A DNA stretch of 35,762 nucleotides from Weeksellaceae bacterium (lineage in GTDB: Bacteria; Bacteroidota; Bacteroidia; Flavobacteriales; Weeksellaceae). Under the pieces are notes generated by a model that worked only from the letters and a program-made list of their open reading frames with translations, ran no database searches and was not told the DNA's origin. This document shows positions 9,113-17,381 of this stretch, piece by piece. Both the position numbers and the translations under genes were made by a program. The DNA lies in contig JAKOOG010000026.1 of NCBI GenBank assembly GCA_022701545.1, positions 1 through 35,762 on the forward strand. Reading direction: 5' to 3'. Numbering within the stretch: the first letter of the stretch is position 1; each line of letters starts with the position of its first letter.

Positions 9113-9898
9113 ATGGATTTCAACATAAAAACAATGGCAGAATACGCTGCCGAAGGGAAATCACCGGAAGTTCTGTTCTGGGTGGGCTGCGCAGGAAGTT
9201 TTGACGACCGTGCCAAAAAAATTACGAAAGCATTCTGTAAAATATTAAATAAAATAGGCGTTGAATTTGCGGTTCTGGGACAGGAAGAAAGCTGTACCGG
9301 AGATCCTGCCAAGCGTGCGGGAAACGAATTTGTTTTCCAGATGATGGCTTTAACGAATATTGAAGTGCTGAATGCATACGAAGTTAAGAAAATCGTCACC
9401 GCCTGTCCGCATTGTTTCAATACCCTGAAAAATGAATATCCAGGTCTGGGAGGAAATTACGAAGTAATCCACCATACCCAGTTTCTTAGAAATCTGATGG
9501 AAGAAGGCCGTTTAAAAATTGAAGGCGGAGCTTTCAGAGGGAAGAAAATCACTTTCCATGACCCTTGTTATCTTGGACGTGCCAACGGTGAATACGAAGC
9601 ACCGAGAATGTTGCTTGAAAAGCTGGATGCCGAACTGGTTGAGATGAAGCGTTGCAAAACCAATGGCCTTTGCTGCGGTGCAGGTGGGGCACAGATGTTT
9701 AAAGAGCCGGAAAAAGGAAAGAAAGACATCAACATCGAGAGAACCGAAGAAGCGTTGTCTACAAAACCTAAAGTTATTGCGACGGGCTGCCCGTTCTGCA
9801 ATACGATGATGACGGATGGGGTGAAGCATTTCAATAAAAATCAGGAAGTCGAGGTAAAAGATATCGTTGAGCTTCTGGCGGAAGCAGAAGACTTGTAA
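9113..9898 (+). CDS. CCG-domain (HdrB-like) Fe-S oxidoreductase subunit
   Basis: A 261-residue cytosolic protein with two cysteine-rich CCG-type domains, as in heterodisulfide reductase subunit B, GlpC and LutA. The first has VGCAGSFDD and ends in ACPHC (roughly 100-110). The second runs HDPCYLGR, then LCCGAGGAQMF, then GCPFC. In HdrB these cysteines hold a non-cubane [4Fe-4S] cluster. It probably accepts electrons from the membrane subunit encoded just upstream. The open frame begins at a TTG at 9104, but the ATG at 9113 (MDFNIKTMAEY) is a better start; a further ATG lies at 9134. The substrate is unknown. Confidence 0.87.
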   Translation: MDFNIKTMAEYAAEGKSPEVLFWVGCAGSFDDRAKKITKAFCKILNKIGVEFAVLGQEESCTGDPAKRAGNEFVFQMMALTNIEVLNAYEVKKIVTACPHCFNTLKNEYPGLGGNYEVIHHTQFLRNLMEEGRLKIEGGAFRGKKITFHDPCYLGRANGEYEAPRMLLEKLDAELVEMKRCKTNGLCCGAGGAQMFKEPEKGKKDINIERTEEALSTKPKVIATGCPFCNTMMTDGVKHFNKNQEVEVKDIVELLAEAEDL

Positions 9899-9931
9899 TT
9901 TTTTTGCACAGTGAGACCAATCGATACTTCC

Positions 9932-11071
9932 ATGAAAAGCAAATGGAAAATTTCCTTCTTTTTCATTGCAATCATCATGGCAGGTTTTAGCTTCTGGAAT
10001 TATACAAACAGGGTTTACGATTGGGATATGCCGGGCTACATCGGCTGTCTTTTTACACTAAAATTTCCGGACGCTCCGGATAAAGTCCGAAAACTGACCT
10101 ATTCTGATATCCAGGAAAAGGCTTCCGCTAATGAGTTTAAAGACATTACCGGAACATTAAAAATTCAGGATAAGGCACGGCAGGCGTTTGCATTTAATAC
10201 ACAAGCTTTTACGGAGCAGCTGCCTTACTTTAAAATTAAGGCAGGCTATAATTTTGCCGTTTTATTGCTGTACGAATCAGGATTTTCATCGCCGGATGCC
10301 GTCACATTTCTTAACCTGTTTTCTTATTTCATTTCAGGAATCCTTACTTTTTTTATCCTGAAAATCATTTTCCCTGAAAACTATCTTTTAGCATCTTCTT
10401 TAGCCATCGGAATCATGCTTCTGCCTCCGATTACATATATGTCCAGGGTATCAACGCCGGATCTCTTTACTCTGCAGTTCCTGCTGGTTTTTATGATCGG
10501 CTTTTTAAGAAATTGGAATCAATGGGTGATGTTTGCGGTTCTCTTTATCATAACATTCACAAGACCCGATTATCTGCCCCTAACCTTAAGCTATCTTGCA
10601 TTGGTGGGAGCATACGGATATTTTAAACACAAAAAACTGGATTTTAGGCTTGCTGTACAGGGCGTCATTCTTCTGGTTTTATATTTCATGATGGTTAAAA
10701 CTTCCGGTTATCCCGGATGGAAGCATCTGTTTTATGATTCTTTTATTTACAGGCGGCCGCTTATTTCGGGTTCACCACCTGATTTTACAGTCAATGATTA
10801 TCTGAATATTATTTATACAAAGATTATCTACTTCAAGAGGGTAACCTTAATTTCATTCGGGCTTATCGGGTTGATATTTTACTATTCGAAAGACCAGTGG
10901 ATCAGGGCTTTTTCAGTTCTTGTCCTGGTAAATATCTATATTAAATTTTTCATTTTTCCGCATTCAGCGGGGTTAAGGTTTTTCTTTGGATACATTATGC
11001 TGCTGTTACTCATCTGCTTAACGGTAATAAGCAGGAAATATAATGGTTTCAGACTCGGGAAAATTGCGTAA
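9932..11071 (+). CDS. Polytopic membrane protein, GT-C glycosyltransferase-like
   Basis: About 379 residues with roughly ten hydrophobic segments. After the first membrane helix a short loop has YDWDMPGY (Asp near 30 and 32), which resembles the modified DxD motif in the first external loop of GT-C (lipid-linked sugar) transferases. No conserved domain beyond this is certain. The frame is open from a GTG at 9911, but the ATG at 9932 (MKSKWKISFFF) puts a charged start right before the first helix and was preferred. It precedes a GT4 glycosyltransferase and a flippase, which fits a role in surface glycan assembly, but that is inference from context and topology. Confidence 0.65.
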   Translation: MKSKWKISFFFIAIIMAGFSFWNYTNRVYDWDMPGYIGCLFTLKFPDAPDKVRKLTYSDIQEKASANEFKDITGTLKIQDKARQAFAFNTQAFTEQLPYFKIKAGYNFAVLLLYESGFSSPDAVTFLNLFSYFISGILTFFILKIIFPENYLLASSLAIGIMLLPPITYMSRVSTPDLFTLQFLLVFMIGFLRNWNQWVMFAVLFIITFTRPDYLPLTLSYLALVGAYGYFKHKKLDFRLAVQGVILLVLYFMMVKTSGYPGWKHLFYDSFIYRRPLISGSPPDFTVNDYLNIIYTKIIYFKRVTLISFGLIGLIFYYSKDQWIRAFSVLVLVNIYIKFFIFPHSAGLRFFFGYIMLLLLICLTVISRKYNGFRLGKIA

Positions 11072-11095
11072 TTTTGAACTTTAAATAGATTAGCA

Positions 11096-11584
11096 ATGAA
11101 GATTGAAGAATCCAATATAGTAGAAGCGAACGATTACCGGGTGATTATATATCCGGCGTCAAGGCCTCTTGAGACCAGAGAAGCCAAACAGATAACAGAA
11201 AAGCTGTTTGATTTTTTGGCAACCTGGGCCGCACACGGGAAACCGCTTTCCTCGTCTTTTAAAATCGAGAAAAATCAGTTTATCATCATCTGTGTGGATG
11301 AGGAAAAAGAAATGGCATCAGGATGCAGCATTGATGCCCTTGGGAAAGTCATGAGGGAGATTGATGAAGAATACCGGCTTGGCCTTTTCGACCGAATGAA
11401 GGCAAGCTTTGTGGAAAACGGAGAAGTAAAAACACTGAAACTTAACGATTTTAAATCAAAAGTAAGAAACGGGGAGATCTCTCAGGACATAGAGGTGTTT
11501 GACTTTTCAAAAAATACCTATCTGGAATTTTTGGGTAATTTCCTGCTGCCTTTCGAAAGAAGCTGGGCGGCCGGGATCAAATAG
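11096..11584 (+). CDS. Conserved cytosolic protein (family often labelled 'ABC transporter ATPase')
   Basis: A 162-residue soluble protein recalling a Bacteroidota family that databases often name 'ABC transporter ATPase'. Nothing in it supports that name: there is no Walker A (GxxxxGK[ST]), no ABC signature and no Walker B. Features seen are an N-terminal segment with YRVIIYPASRPL, the conserved FLATWAAHGKPLSSSF region, and ASGCSIDA followed by a C-terminal helix-rich part ending ERSWAAGIK. The function is unknown. It starts 24 bases after the membrane protein and is followed by a terminator, so it closes that transcription unit. Confidence 0.8.
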   Translation: MKIEESNIVEANDYRVIIYPASRPLETREAKQITEKLFDFLATWAAHGKPLSSSFKIEKNQFIIICVDEEKEMASGCSIDALGKVMREIDEEYRLGLFDRMKASFVENGEVKTLKLNDFKSKVRNGEISQDIEVFDFSKNTYLEFLGNFLLPFERSWAAGIK

Positions 11585-11609
11585 AGCGAATTATTGTAAA
11601 CATCAATAC

Positions 11610-11636
11610 AAAAAGTGGAGCATTTCCACTTTTTTT
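11610..11636 (+). terminator. Rho-independent terminator
   Basis: The 10-bp stem AAAAAGTGGA (11610-11619) / TCCACTTTTT (11625-11634) with a 5-base loop merges into a run of seven T's, 25 bases after the stop of the conserved protein gene. Confidence 0.9.
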
Positions 11637-11644
11637 GGTTTCAG

Positions 11645-11652
11645 TATATTTG
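11645..11652 (+). promoter_or_regulatory. -7 box for the glycosyltransferase-flippase unit
   Basis: TATATTTG is a perfect TAnnTTTG match, 31 bases ahead of the glycosyltransferase ATG and just after the preceding terminator. Confidence 0.55.
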
Positions 11653-11683
11653 CAGAAATTTCTTTAAACGATTTTAAACACGG

Positions 11684-12817
11684 ATGCCCAACATACTTTT
11701 TTTAACGACCGCCCACCGGCATGATGATGACAGGATCTTCTATCACCAGGCGAAAGCATTGAAAAATGAAGGGCATAAAGTTAAAATCTGCAGCCTTTCG
11801 TCAGAATTCCAGGGAACCAATGAAGGAATCGAAATCGAATCCTATCAAGTGATTGAAAAAGGCACGGAAGAGAAAATAAAAGTTTTTGAAAAAGCAATTG
11901 AGCGCTTTGATCCGGATTGTATCATCTGTTCGGAACCATTGGCCGTAATGGCTGCCGGAAAGTTTAAAAAGCAGAAAAAAGTCAGTGTCGTTTACGATAT
12001 CACCGAGTGGTACCCTTCGATGAGAATGATCGAACCCTTTTCTTTTCCGCTAAACATTTTTCATGCTTTTAAGTTTTTCCTGATCCAGCTATATGCCGGT
12101 TTTATCAGCACCCATTATATTTTCGGGGAGGAGACGAAAAAGTTTCCGCTCGCGTATTTTTTCCCGTTTAAAAAGAATATGATCCTGCCTTACTATCCGG
12201 ATGAAGCCTATATTTACCCAAACATTAAAAACCCGGAAGAAAATACGATTACCCTTTGCTACACCGGACAGTTTTCCGAAGAAAAAGGGATCGGTAATTT
12301 TTTTGCAGCGGCAGACTGTTTACGAAAAAAGAAACCTGGTCTGAGACTCCGTATCTTACTGATCGGAGGATCCAGGAAAGAAAAAGATGAACGGTATTTT
12401 GCAGAACAGCTGGAAAAATACCGTTTTGAAAAGATAACCATCGGAAAATCTGCTTCTTTTGAAAAATTTACGGAAGCCTATTCGGAAGCCGATGTCTGTT
12501 TTGATCTGAGAGCAATGAATTATGAAAACCATCATTGTTTACCGATTAAATTATTCTACTACGCTGCTTCCGGAAAGCCTGTGATCTATACCGATCTGAA
12601 GGCCATCAGACAACATGTCGATGTTTCTGAATTTGGGTTTCTCGTAAACCCCGAAGATCCGGAAACCATTGCAGAACATCTGGTGAAATATCTTGAAGAC
12701 CCTGAATTCTATTTAGGACAGGCCAGAAATGCCAGGGCTGCGTATGAAAAAAAGTACAATTGGTCAGCCATCAAAGAGTCATTTGTGAGTTTTATCCATG
12801 ATGCAGTGCAAAGATGA
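11684..12817 (+). CDS. Glycosyltransferase, GT4-like (GT-B fold)
   Basis: A 377-residue protein. The N-terminal half begins with a Rossmann strand (PNILFLTTAHRHDDDRIFY) and contains VVYDITEWYPS. The C-terminal half begins near 185 with LCYTGQFSEEKGIGNF, the usual start of the GT4 nucleotide-sugar-binding domain, and contains LPIKLFYYAASGKPVIYTD, which stands where the EGxP/ExxP loop of GT4 enzymes lies; the classical EX7E motif is not clear. Enzymes of this family transfer a sugar from NDP-sugar to a lipid-linked or protein acceptor. The acceptor and sugar cannot be told. It overlaps the flippase gene by 4 bases (ATGA), which implies coupled translation. Confidence 0.82.
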   Translation: MPNILFLTTAHRHDDDRIFYHQAKALKNEGHKVKICSLSSEFQGTNEGIEIESYQVIEKGTEEKIKVFEKAIERFDPDCIICSEPLAVMAAGKFKKQKKVSVVYDITEWYPSMRMIEPFSFPLNIFHAFKFFLIQLYAGFISTHYIFGEETKKFPLAYFFPFKKNMILPYYPDEAYIYPNIKNPEENTITLCYTGQFSEEKGIGNFFAAADCLRKKKPGLRLRILLIGGSRKEKDERYFAEQLEKYRFEKITIGKSASFEKFTEAYSEADVCFDLRAMNYENHHCLPIKLFYYAASGKPVIYTDLKAIRQHVDVSEFGFLVNPEDPETIAEHLVKYLEDPEFYLGQARNARAAYEKKYNWSAIKESFVSFIHDAVQR

Positions 12818-14082
12818 AGCAGGGGACTATTCTTAAAACTTTTGTTTCGCGGTTTTTAATCCTGATCTTAAATTTCGGACTGGTTATTTACACGACCAAC
12901 CAATGGGGAAGCGAAGGAAAAGGAATTATTTCCATTATGGTGGCCAATCTTACGGTGATCAGCTTTTTTGCCAATGTTTTTACGGGGAGCAGCATGAGTT
13001 ATTTTGCCAAAAAAATTAATGCGGAGGAAATTTTACCGTTTGCTTATCTCTGGGCAATTTTCGTCGGAGTTGCCGTCTCCGTAATTTTTAGTTTTAATCA
13101 GGCTTCGGAATATTCAAATTACCTCACTATCCTTTCTGTTTTATCGGCTTTGTTGGCTGCCAATGTCAATTTATTTGTCGGTCAGCAGAACATCAGAATG
13201 TTTAATCTGTATACGGTTTTGCAGCAGGTAGTCCATATTGTATTTATTATCGTCATTGTTTACCTGATCCGTATCACTTCTGTTGAATCTTATTTTATTG
13301 CCCAGATTATTTGTTTTGGGCTTTTATTTCTGGTAAGTACCATTCAGGTACTGAGAAACTGTAACTTCAAAAGTTTATCTTTTTCGAAGGCTGTCGGTTA
13401 TAAACTTTTTGATTACGGATGGAAAACGCAGGTAAGCTCTTTTCTCCAGTTTTTAAATTACCGGTTGTCTTTTTATTTTCTGGAATTTTTTAAAGGAATT
13501 GGCAGCGTCGGGATTTTTTCGGTCGGGATTGCCTTCTCTGAAGCCGTGTGGACGGTGAGCCGCAGCCTATCCGTTGTTTTGTACGCCGATGTGGTGAACA
13601 ATAAAAGTTCCGGTGAGGCCATTGAAAAGACGAAGGTTTCCCTAAAAATGAGCTTTTTAATTACCTTATTGTTTATTACCATGATGCTGATTATTCCGGC
13701 TCAGGTGTATGCTGCGATTTTCGGAAAAGATTTCAGCCATACCAAAGAAATTGTGCTTTTGCTATCGCCGGGAATTTTAGCCATTGCCGTAAGCAATATC
13801 ATCGGTTATTATTTTGCAGGAATCAATAAACTCAGGATCTTAAACGTGAAATCACTGGTAGGATTGGTTTTTACGGTTATTTCTTCCTTCTACGTTATTC
13901 CTAGATGGGGAATTACCGGAGCTTGTATAGTGACTTCGGTTTCGTATTGCCTGTCTTCCGCACTTTTATTCTGGCAGTTTTATAAGATCACGGAATTCAA
14001 GCCCCGGGATTATATTCTCTCGAAAGCTGAAATTAATTTACTTTTAAATAAAGCCTTAAAGAAAAATAGGAGGACGGAATAA
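12814..14082 (+). CDS. Polysaccharide/lipid-linked oligosaccharide flippase (Wzx-like, MOP superfamily)
   Basis: A 422-residue membrane protein with about twelve hydrophobic segments spread along its length and a short positively charged C-terminus (NKALKKNRRTE). The start (GTILKTFVSRFLILILNFGLVIYTTNQWGS) is typical of Wzx/RfbX and related O-antigen or teichoic acid exporters, where the first helix pair is followed by a conserved G...G region. Such proteins flip undecaprenyl-linked sugars across the inner membrane. Translational coupling to the upstream glycosyltransferase supports a shared glycan pathway, but no polymerase or ligase gene lies nearby, so this is at most part of such a pathway. 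Confidence 0.82.
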   Translation: MKQGTILKTFVSRFLILILNFGLVIYTTNQWGSEGKGIISIMVANLTVISFFANVFTGSSMSYFAKKINAEEILPFAYLWAIFVGVAVSVIFSFNQASEYSNYLTILSVLSALLAANVNLFVGQQNIRMFNLYTVLQQVVHIVFIIVIVYLIRITSVESYFIAQIICFGLLFLVSTIQVLRNCNFKSLSFSKAVGYKLFDYGWKTQVSSFLQFLNYRLSFYFLEFFKGIGSVGIFSVGIAFSEAVWTVSRSLSVVLYADVVNNKSSGEAIEKTKVSLKMSFLITLLFITMMLIIPAQVYAAIFGKDFSHTKEIVLLLSPGILAIAVSNIIGYYFAGINKLRILNVKSLVGLVFTVISSFYVIPRWGITGACIVTSVSYCLSSALLFWQFYKITEFKPRDYILSKAEINLLLNKALKKNRRTE

Positions 14083-14093
14083 AAATAAGTTTT

Positions 14094-14101
14094 TATCTTT
14101 G
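14094..14101 (+). promoter_or_regulatory. -7 box abutting the lipoprotein start
   Basis: TATCTTTG is a perfect TAnnTTTG match ending only 6 bases before the ATG at 14108. If used, the transcript would be nearly leaderless; it may instead be a chance match. Confidence 0.35.
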
Positions 14102-14107
14102 TTGGAA

Positions 14108-14611
14108 ATGAGGAATATTATTTTTGGAATCCTGGTCGTATTTTTAGCTGTCCTGAGCTGCAGGACAGGAGATGATGATCTGCAGCAGATCGATCAGATT
14201 TTAAATATTTACATGAAGAACGGTGCCGGGCGCGATCTGCTTCATCAGAAAAAGGATCAGACTTATTTTACCTATTCCATGAACGATGTAAACGGCGTTA
14301 AAGACGTGGCACCGGTCAGCAGTTCCTTACGGGCGACGGCAGATTCCACGCTTTTTATCGAATACATTGCAGGAGCCAGGAGAATTGGACTGGATACCCT
14401 TGATCCCAATAATAAAACCTATCATTCGGTTATTACCGTTTCATTGATTAAGAGGTTGAACAATACGATCCTTGATACCATCAATGACAAACTTGAAATA
14501 CAGTACAAAATGACACCATCCGTTTTTGAAGTCTCGAAAGTGTATTATAATGATACCCTGAGGTTCACAAAAACACCGGGTTCATCCAACGTGGTGACCA
14601 TCGTAAAATAA
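14108..14611 (+). CDS. Small lipoprotein of unknown function
   Basis: A 167-residue protein with a type II signal peptide: MRN, a hydrophobic stretch (IIFGILVVFLAV) and lipobox LSC with the Cys at 18. The residues after Cys are RTGDDD, whose acidic run could favour surface export, as reported for Bacteroidota lipoprotein export signals. The remainder is beta-rich by eye, with no domain I recognise. The frame is open from a TTG at 14099, but the ATG at 14108 gives a proper signal peptide. It lies 25 bases after the flippase, so it could be read from that operon as well as from its own -7 box. Confidence 0.75.
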   Translation: MRNIIFGILVVFLAVLSCRTGDDDLQQIDQILNIYMKNGAGRDLLHQKKDQTYFTYSMNDVNGVKDVAPVSSSLRATADSTLFIEYIAGARRIGLDTLDPNNKTYHSVITVSLIKRLNNTILDTINDKLEIQYKMTPSVFEVSKVYYNDTLRFTKTPGSSNVVTIVK

Positions 14612-14616
14612 TTTAA

Positions 14617-14624
14617 TACCTTTG
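14617..14624 (+). promoter_or_regulatory. -7 box for serS
   Basis: TACCTTTG is a perfect TAnnTTTG match in the gap between the lipoprotein stop and serS, 53 bases before the ATG. It predicts a leader of about 45 bases. Confidence 0.5.
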
Positions 14625-14677
14625 TAAAACAGTTGGCATTCGATGTTCAACATTCTAATAACTAACATCTAAATAAA

Positions 14678-15958
14678 ATGTTACAAGTCAATTTTTTGCG
14701 CGACAACAAAGAGCGCGTTTTAGAAGGTCTTCAAAAAAGACAATTCAAGAATCTTGGGTTGGTAGATGAAGCGATCGCTACCGACGAAGAAAGGAAAAAA
14801 ATTCAGTTTGAATTGGATTCCCAGCTTTCCGAAAGTAATAAAATCTCCAAAGAAATCGGGCTTTTAATGAAGGAAGGAAAAAAAGAAGAGGCTGAATCCG
14901 CAAAATCTAAAACCGCAAAATACAAAGAGTCGATCTCGGAATTGAAGTCTCAGCTGGATGTAAAGGAAAAAGAATTAATCAACATTCTCTATCAATTACC
15001 GAATATTCCGAATGAATTGGTAAAAAGCGGTGCTTCGGCGGACGACAACGAGATTATTTTCCAGTCTCATGACGTGGAAGGCCTTGGGGATGGCGCAATC
15101 CCGCACTGGGAGCTGGCGAAAAAATATAACCTGATTGATTTTGAGCTCGGTGTTAAAATTGCCGGTGCCGGTTTCCCTGTTTATCTAGGAAAAGGAGCCA
15201 GGTTGCAGCGAGCTTTGGTTCAGTATTTTCTTGATAAAAATGTTGAAAAAGGATATACTGAGGTAAATCCGCCTCACGTAATAAACGAAGCTTCCGGCTA
15301 TGGAACAGGCCAGCTTCCGGATAAGGAAGGGCAGATGTACGAAATTGCCAATAATACGACTGAAGGTACCTTATTTTTAATTCCGACGGCAGAAGTTCCG
15401 GTAACAAATCTTTACCGCAATGTTTTGCTTGAAGAAAAGGATTTACCGATAAAAAATACGGCTTTCTCCCAATGTTACCGAAGGGAAGCGGGAAGCTACG
15501 GCGCCCACGTAAGAGGCCTGAACCGTCTTCACCAGTTTGAAAAAGTAGAAATCGTAAGGATCGAAAAGCCTGAGAATTCTTATGCAGTGCTGGAAGAAAT
15601 GGTGGAACACATCAAAGAAATTCTGAGCGATCTGGAACTGCCTTACAGAGTTCTAAGACTTTGCGGCGGCGATACGGGCTTTGCCTCTGCCATGACCTAC
15701 GATTTCGAAGTCTGGAGTGCTGCTCAGGAAATGTGGCTGGAAGTAAGTTCCGTTTCGAATTTCGAGACCTTCCAGGCGAACCGGCTAAAGTGCCGTTACA
15801 AAGCAGACGGAAAATCCCAGCTGGTTCATACCCTGAACGGTTCGGCCATGGCACTGCCGAGAATTATGGCCGCCCTGCTGGAAAACAACCAGACGGAAGA
15901 AGGCATCAAGCTTCCGAAGAAAGTTGCGGAATATGCGAGATTCGATGTGATTAATTAA
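14678..15958 (+). CDS. serS: Seryl-tRNA synthetase
   Basis: A 426-residue class II aminoacyl-tRNA synthetase charging tRNA-Ser (and tRNA-Sec where present). The first 110 or so residues are a charged antiparallel coiled coil that binds the long variable arm of tRNA-Ser. The catalytic core shows motif 2 (FSQCYRREAGSYGAHVRGL, with the class II Arg) and motif 3 (LNGSAMALPRIMAALLEN), plus TAEVPVTN, which is typical of SerRS. Length and order match the usual bacterial enzyme. It is monocistronic with its own promoter and ends at a bidirectional terminator shared with the convergent cco locus. Confidence 0.98.
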   Translation: MLQVNFLRDNKERVLEGLQKRQFKNLGLVDEAIATDEERKKIQFELDSQLSESNKISKEIGLLMKEGKKEEAESAKSKTAKYKESISELKSQLDVKEKELINILYQLPNIPNELVKSGASADDNEIIFQSHDVEGLGDGAIPHWELAKKYNLIDFELGVKIAGAGFPVYLGKGARLQRALVQYFLDKNVEKGYTEVNPPHVINEASGYGTGQLPDKEGQMYEIANNTTEGTLFLIPTAEVPVTNLYRNVLLEEKDLPIKNTAFSQCYRREAGSYGAHVRGLNRLHQFEKVEIVRIEKPENSYAVLEEMVEHIKEILSDLELPYRVLRLCGGDTGFASAMTYDFEVWSAAQEMWLEVSSVSNFETFQANRLKCRYKADGKSQLVHTLNGSAMALPRIMAALLENNQTEEGIKLPKKVAEYARFDVIN

Positions 15959-16066
15959 TTAAATTCCTTCATCAAAAGAAAGCAGATTACAGGGATGAGC
16001 CCTTCCGAATCAAAGGAATATTCTTATGAGGTTTATACCAGATGAGGATTTAATCAGCATTATTAA

Positions 16067-16104
16067 ACTAAATAAACCACTGAAATTCCAGTGGTTTATT
16101 TAGT
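16067..16104. terminator. Bidirectional terminator between serS and the cco locus
   Basis: A perfect 16-bp stem (16067-16082 / 16089-16104; arm ACTAAATAAACCACTG) with a 6-base loop lies between convergent genes. A/T-rich flanks on both sides allow it to act in both directions. Confidence 0.8.
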
Positions 16105-16146
16105 ATTTCAAAAAATATATTTTTATTAAGATTACAAAGAATTATC

Positions 16147-16914
16147 TTAATGACAATTCACCTTACTATGCTCATGCGAACGGTGGTCTCCCGGCAAATG
16201 GCAGTCGCCCTGGTTATCTTTGGAAACCGTCATGGCTTCGGCTCTTGGAGAAATATAAGGAATGCCCAATTCTAAACCCCGGACGATAAAAAGTCCGCCT
16301 AAAACAATCATCACGACCGGAATGACTTTTAAGACTTTTATTCTGAAGGTTTGATTCATCAGGTTTCCGACCAAAACGACGGTGAACATGAACGGAAGGG
16401 TTCCCAATCCGAATAAAGCCATATAAGAAGCCCCCTGCCATATTCCGCCGCTTGCCAGGCTCGCCGTTAAGGCCATATAAACCATTCCGCAGGGTAAAAA
16501 CCCGTTCAACAGCCCAGTGGTGAATCTTGAGCGGTAATCTGCTTTTTGCAGCAGTTTTCCGAGATTCGATTTTACTTTAAATAAAAATTTAGAAATAAAA
16601 GGAATTTTAGACGCAAAATCTTTTCCACCGAAAGAAAAAAGCGCCATGACAATCAGCAGAATGCCTACCGCAATGGTAAGGTATTTCTGAAAGCCTGCCA
16701 TTTCAAATCCTTCGCCGATGATCCCAAGAATTGCTCCCAGAAGGGAATAGGTAAAAATCCTTCCGAATTGGTAGGTCAGGTTCTGAAGGTAATAATTCGT
16801 TGCCTGTTTTTTTGTTAATCCCATCGACAGCGCAATAGGCCCGCACATTCCCACACAGTGGAAGCCTGAGGCAAAACCCAATCCGATGGCCGATACAATA
16901 AGTGCTATTTCCAT
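16147..16914 (-). CDS. TauE/SafE (UreH-like) membrane protein, cco-linked, His-rich tail
   Basis: A 255-residue membrane protein of about six helices. The signature GFHCVGMCGPIALSM near 18-32 and the second half GLLNGFLPCGMVYMALTAS are typical of the 'sulfite exporter TauE/SafE' UreH-like subgroup found beside ccoGHIS genes. The paired Cys (CVGMC) and the half-repeat Cys (PCGM) could bind metal. The C-terminal tail (GDCHLPGDHRSHEHSKVNCH) is rich in His and Cys, which suggests copper or another transition metal. Together with its position last in the cbb3 assembly operon this points to metal supply for the oxidase rather than sulfite export; that role is inference. Its start overlaps the end of ccoH by 10 bases. 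Confidence 0.85.
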   Translation of the reverse strand: MEIALIVSAIGLGFASGFHCVGMCGPIALSMGLTKKQATNYYLQNLTYQFGRIFTYSLLGAILGIIGEGFEMAGFQKYLTIAVGILLIVMALFSFGGKDFASKIPFISKFLFKVKSNLGKLLQKADYRSRFTTGLLNGFLPCGMVYMALTASLASGGIWQGASYMALFGLGTLPFMFTVVLVGNLMNQTFRIKVLKVIPVVMIVLGGLFIVRGLELGIPYISPRAEAMTVSKDNQGDCHLPGDHRSHEHSKVNCH

Positions 16915-17357
16915 ATCACATCATAATCCAGTCGGTAGTCAGTCTTGTCTTTGGTCCAGCTTAACCGTAAGGTATAATTTCCCATTTTTAAAACCTGGGC
17001 AGGGATGACAAAAGATCGGTTCACATCCAGCTGTACAGCTTTATGAACATCGAGATTCTGATCGTCGGTTCTGTTCAGCACGAATTTTACGGTTGTATTG
17101 GAGTTGTTGTAATCCTGTGGGAAGGTGATTTTTATCCCTGCCTTATCCTGGCTGTATACCGGTTTTTCCTGCAGTTCATCGGCTCTTTTCTTTGCATCGA
17201 TGACATCCTGGTATTTCAGTTCTTCTTCATAATAATTATCCGTTACCATTTCGGAATTTTTCTGTCCGTTCGGGAAAAGAAACAGCATCGACAGAATAAA
17301 TATAATAAATGCTGCTAATGCGATGAATACGCCATGTCCCCAACTAAAATTTTTCAT
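16905..17357 (-). CDS. ccoH: cbb3 oxidase assembly protein CcoH (FixH family)
   Basis: A 150-residue protein with one N-terminal transmembrane helix (about 10-28) and a beta-rich periplasmic domain of about 110 residues. The sequence YYEEELKYQDVIDAKKRADEL after the helix is the typical FixH start. FixH/CcoH is required for stable cbb3 oxidase assembly and contacts CcoN/CcoP in species where it was studied. It lies between ccoG and the SafE-like gene, overlapping the latter by 10 bases. Confidence 0.9.
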   Translation of the reverse strand: MKNFSWGHGVFIALAAFIIFILSMLFLFPNGQKNSEMVTDNYYEEELKYQDVIDAKKRADELQEKPVYSQDKAGIKITFPQDYNNSNTTVKFVLNRTDDQNLDVHKAVQLDVNRSFVIPAQVLKMGNYTLRLSWTKDKTDYRLDYDVIWK

Positions 17358-17381
17358 TGCTCTCTTCTTTATTGCTTATAA

